Part shown: one piece after another, positions 8,201 to 10,990 of the stretch
Layout of the letters: the number at the start of each line of letters is the position of its first letter
How positions within the stretch are numbered: position 1 is the stretch's first letter
Source of the DNA: Actinomortierella ambigua
Taxonomy: Eukaryota; Mortierellomycota; Mortierellomycetes; Mortierellales; Mortierellaceae
Length of the DNA stretch: 10,990 nt
Assembly: GCA_016098155.1 (NCBI GenBank)
Contig: JAAAJB010000841.1
Coordinates: 1 to 10,990 of the forward strand
Direction of reading: 5' to 3'
Notes under the pieces: model-generated
What the model was told of the DNA's origin: nothing
Seen by the model: the letters and a program-made list of their open reading frames with translations, nothing else
The model's database searches: none
Made by a program: the position numbers and the translations under genes

Positions 8201-9686
8201 CAAGCAGATGGTCGTGGACAAGGTCGCCCGCCTGACCCATGGCTCGAGCTTGATTGCTGAGCAGGTCGCACAGGTGCTCCGGAAGAAGAAGACACAGCAG
8301 CAGCATGGCATGCAAGGGGAGGATGAAAAGGTGGTGGCTGAAGAGGATACGAAGGGCGATGTTGCTGAGAAAACGGAGGGAGCGTCCATGGAGATCGATG
8401 AAATCAAGCAGGAGAAAGAGGAGGAGAAGATGAAGGATGTCGATGAGAAGAAGCTTGGTGATCATCATTCTACCGTCCTCCTTGATCTGAGGCCGTATTC
8501 GTTTGGCCACCTCGAGAGTAGCACATCCGCAGAGAAACAGCAACCACCACCACCATCACTGCAAGAACAGCCTGATGTGGAGATGGAGGATGGCAGAGTC
8601 AAGGTCGAAGTAGAAAAGAAGCCAGCAGAGGAAGAGGAGAATAAGGAGAAGCAGGAAAAGGAAAAGAAGATGGCGATAGAGAGCAGGAGGGAGCAAGCGG
8701 ACGACGCTGCTGGCTTGATCAATGTCGAACAGCTTATCCATGACTTGGAGCTCTGGCCAGACTTTTTCACGTGGAGGCGGTCCAAGATTGAGCTTGATTG
8801 TCTGGTCCCCTCTGGAGTGGCACCAGCAAAGTCGGGCAAGGATGCTGCCGTTGATGTAGACAAGGAGAAGGGCAAGAAGAAGGACGATGAGACTGCGGCC
8901 ACCACTACTACTACTACTACCTCCACTGCCACTGCCGCCGCCATTACAACCACAACCACAACAACCGGTTCGACGGATCAACACGACGCTGACAAGAAGC
9001 AAGAGACCAAAGAGGAAGCCAAGGTGGGGGAAAAGGACAATGAGAAGGGGATCAAGGAAAAGGATGAAGATCTCAAGGTTCTCTGGGGCCTGTCGTGGCC
9101 CGCCGTCAGCGATGCGGCGGAGGCCGAGAAGAAGAAGAAGTGGGTCAGCGAGTACCTCGAACAGAATGCAGCCGACATGCGGGAAGTGCTTCGGGTGCTA
9201 GGTGAGCACAGGAAGCGAAAGGCTAAGCAACAACAGCAGCAGAAGCAACAAGAACAGTCATCGTCGCCAAAAGCGACCCCATCTACCTCTGCACCAACCG
9301 CTGCTACACCCAGCTCTACTACCCCTGGTCCTACTCCCGCCACTACCCCGGCCGCACCAGGAACCTTGGCCGCCTGCATGAAGGACCTCCAAGACGACGA
9401 ACGCGAGGCGGTGGAGCAGGCCGTGTTCAGCATGCGCCGGCGATTGATCAAGATGGCGCAATACGTACCGCTATCGCAGGTGAACCCTGATAAACTCCCT
9501 CCACCTCCACCTCCACCACCAGCCAAGGCAGCTCCTGCTGTCACGGCCACGACAAATGTGGCGAATTCACCTTCGACCGCCCCGCCTGCGACGGCAGCAG
9601 CGTCTGCACCCTCTTCCACACCTGCTTCGGCTTCGACCTCAGCCTCGGCTGCTGCATCGCCAGCTGCCACACCCGCCAAACCTTGA
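5238..9686 (+). CDS. Large bromodomain protein, BRD7/BRD9-like, three exons
   Basis: Predicted nuclear acetyl-lysine reader. BRD7/9 relatives are subunits of SWI/SNF-type chromatin remodellers; that assignment is inferred. Exons are 5238-6640, 6760-7360 and 7503-9686 (introns 119 and 142 nt, GT-AG, compatible phases; TTGCTAAC branch-like site at 7443-7450), giving 1395 aa. The bromodomain spans about 455-560 and is split by intron 1 at Arg468. It shows PVDVQQVPDY, IKHPMDLSTM and the acetyl-lysine-binding Asn530 in CKVYNAPDT. The N-terminal region is disordered: a Lys/His run (125-147), His10 (197-206), acidic clusters and Asp18 (334-351). A His/Gln-rich linker (about 590-655) follows the bromodomain. 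Later islands are basic RRSKRVKYKRDG (about 685-696), a DUF3512-like helical stretch (about 860-930: EAYVRSLASFLEG, KVARLTHGSS), NVEQLIHDLELWPDFFTWRR (from 1075), VLWGLSW with a coiled region (1193-1243), and a helical stretch ending VNPDKLPPPP (about 1290-1340). A Pro/Ala/Ser tail ends it. The ATG follows the CT-rich leader; no better in-frame start is seen. Confidence 0.88.
7386..7398 (+). repeat. C13 homopolymer in intron 2 of the bromodomain gene
   Basis: Thirteen consecutive C residues lie 26 nt after the intron 2 donor. They are noncoding under the spliced model. Such runs are prone to slippage and sequencing error, so the exact length should be treated with caution. Confidence 0.8.
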
Positions 9687-9830
9687 GCTGTTCTTCTTTT
9701 TTTTTTTTTTAATCTTTCATTTTAGTTGTCCAGTGCTTCTTTTTTTTTCTTCTTCCTCTTCTTTCTTCCTTTCCTTCGTTCATCCTTTCTTTCTTTCTTT
9801 CTTTCCTCCTTTTGTTTAATTCCTGTTCAT
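9687..9830 (+). other. Pyrimidine-rich 3' flank of the bromodomain gene
   Basis: Directly after the TGA stop (9684-9686) the plus strand is almost entirely T and C. It includes a poly-T run near 9698-9710 and a TTTC microsatellite near 9785-9804. It is probably 3' UTR. No coding signal is convincing here; open frames translate only to Phe/Ser/Leu runs. Confidence 0.6.
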
Positions 9831-9887
9831 GTGTACAATAGCACCTTCACAAACGCTCCCGCAAAAAACTACGTAGTTAGGACATAT

Positions 9888-9893
9888 ATTAAA
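9888..9893 (+). terminator. Candidate poly(A) signal ATTAAA for the bromodomain gene
   Basis: ATTAAA, the commonest variant of AATAAA, lies about 200 nt past the bromodomain stop codon, after the pyrimidine tract. It is the best candidate seen, but fungal poly(A) signals are loose. Confidence 0.35.
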
Positions 9894-10860
9894 GTTGAGA
9901 CCAACCTTTTTTGTTCCGAGTTCGGATTTTGGCTACGATTTGTCTTTCATGTCTTCTTTCATGAAAAAGCTCACCACATAAATACTATACCTATACACCT
10001 CTTTCACTTTTTGTCCACGCCTCCAGCGCCACAACCGCTCTTTGTTGTAAGAATGATAAGAAACAAGGAGTGTAGCAAAAGCGCGTCTTATTTTTCTCGC
10101 CATTTTTTATGGTGATAGCTTGGTAGTCCTGTTCAGAGTCCTTCGAGAGTCCTTGCGTTGAGAGTCCTTCCTGAGTCACCATTCCCTGGGCTGTCATTCC
10201 TGGTGCTTGGCTCCTTTTCTCATGTTTTATTTTTGTGCTCGGCCGATATTGCCTAATATGATAGGATCCATATGTCTAACTGTACAACCGTAGTGTAATA
10301 CTTTATCCATAAAGTTTTTTGGCATACCATTGCCATCTCCAAGTCGCAGGCGGCGAAAGTTAGCAGAAAGAATGGTAACCGATGAGAAACGAGTCTCTCA
10401 TTGTCATCATCCTGTAGTCCTGAAAGCCTTCCGTGAACACTATTGTATTATATAAAGATGGAAAGAGGTTACCAACATGTCAAAGAGGAAATGATCTTTA
10501 ATTCTGTCGTGATGGGAATCGAGGTTGCGGTGATGGCGATGGAGAAATGTGATGGTGGAGGGATGTGCTGATGGGTCGAGGGTGCGAGGGTGTGCCTATG
10601 GAGGACGTCGTGAAGGGACGTAGTGAATTGGCTCTTTCTCATTCTTTCGTCTCTTTCCTCGCCACTCTTTGCCACTACTCTCTCGAGAGTTGCGTATCAT
10701 GTGGCGCAAGGGACACTGAGCAGTTACGCCACCTACAAAATAGCTTCGAGTGGCAAATGCTTCTCTTTTTCTTTCTTCCTTCTTCCTCAATTCACTTACC
10801 CAACCACCATCCCATCCATATGACACCACATCATACCATACACACCCAGGTATGCCTTTG
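9894..10860. other. Intergenic region without a supported gene
   Basis: Almost 1 kb with no recognisable protein or RNA gene. It contains three copies of AGAGTCCTT (10135-10169) next to a TGAGTCA motif (10172-10178). A TATATAAAG at 10449-10457 has no obvious downstream gene. A pyrimidine-rich tract at about 10760-10789 resembles the leader of the bromodomain gene. An ATG at 10820 after that tract starts a 13-codon frame; CAG|GTATGC at the end of that frame resembles a splice donor, so a gene could begin here and continue past the right edge, but the evidence is weak. Confidence 0.45.
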
Positions 10861-10990
10861 AGGCGTGCTGTTGGTCTTCGGCCCTCTATGAGGCGTGCTG
10901 TTGGTCTTCGGCCCTCTTTGAGGTGTGCTGTTGGTCTTCGGCCCTCTATGAGGTGTGCTGTTGGTCTTCGGCCCTCAAGGAGGTGTGCTG
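10861..10990. repeat. 30-bp tandem repeat (minisatellite), four units plus a partial fifth, running off the edge
   Basis: Units begin at 10861, 10891, 10921 and 10951, with a partial unit at 10981. Each begins AGGYGTGCTGTTGGTCTTCG and ends in GCCCTC plus a four-base variable junction. Units 1-2 have C at position 4; units 3-5 have T. The junctions are TATG, TTTG, TATG and AAGG. All other positions are identical, indicating recent expansion or homogenisation. Because 30 is divisible by three, three of the six frames run through the seen array without a stop, including a minus-strand frame with decapeptides such as EGRRPTARLK. The full array length is not visible. Confidence 0.95.

Noticed and set aside
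9687..9830. Coding frames in the pyrimidine tract after the bromodomain gene
   Set aside because: They translate only to Phe/Ser/Leu runs typical of T/C-rich noncoding DNA.
10469..10675. Small minus-strand frame of 68 codons
   Set aside because: No domain, no splice support and a low-complexity His/Ser/Pro/Thr composition; no evidence it is a gene.
10861..10990. CRISPR-like array
   Set aside because: The 30-bp units are head to tail with no unique spacers, and the window is clearly eukaryotic.
1..10990. tRNA, rRNA, transposase or integrase genes
   Set aside because: No cloverleaf-compatible stretch, ribosomal sequence or transposase-like motif was recognised on either strand; this was by eye only.

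Overview
This window looks like nuclear DNA of a fungus, most likely an early-diverging one (Mucoromycota in the broad sense, possibly Mortierellales; the order is a guess). The genes have short GT-AG introns (86-142 nt), pyrimidine-rich leaders, CCAAT and TATA elements and AATAAA-type ends. They carry many Ser, Pro, Asp, His and Gln low-complexity runs. A METTL4-type MT-A70 methyltransferase and a BRD7/9-like bromodomain protein fit that part of the fungal tree better than Ascomycota. No bacterial, plasmid, phage or CRISPR feature was seen.

Layout, left to right. (1) About 1-870, plus strand: a decayed fragment of an L-asparaginase/ankyrin gene (ASPG family). It has a motif substitution, a large internal deletion, frame changes and a premature stop. 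(2) 1208-2954, minus strand: an apparently intact four-exon secreted M14A zinc carboxypeptidase of 487 aa, with signal peptide, propeptide and all catalytic residues, and a TATA box about 75 bp upstream of its ATG. (3) 3364-4976, minus strand: a two-exon METTL4-like N6-adenine methyltransferase of 508 aa with a DPPW motif. (4) 4977-5237: a 261-bp divergent promoter with two opposed CCAAT boxes. (5) 5238-9686, plus strand: a three-exon bromodomain protein of 1395 aa, probably BRD7/BRD9-related. (6) 9687-10860: a noncoding stretch of about 1.2 kb. (7) 10861-10990: a 30-bp tandem repeat that runs off the right edge.

Functionally, the central divergent pair puts a putative nucleic-acid adenine methyltransferase back to back with an acetyl-lysine reader, so the two nuclear proteins may be co-expressed. 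Any physical or pathway link is inference. The carboxypeptidase is an independent secreted enzyme. The asparaginase relic does not appear to make a working enzyme. All exon coordinates were worked out by hand from splice-site consensus, reading phase and remembered family conservation; no alignment or RNA evidence was available.
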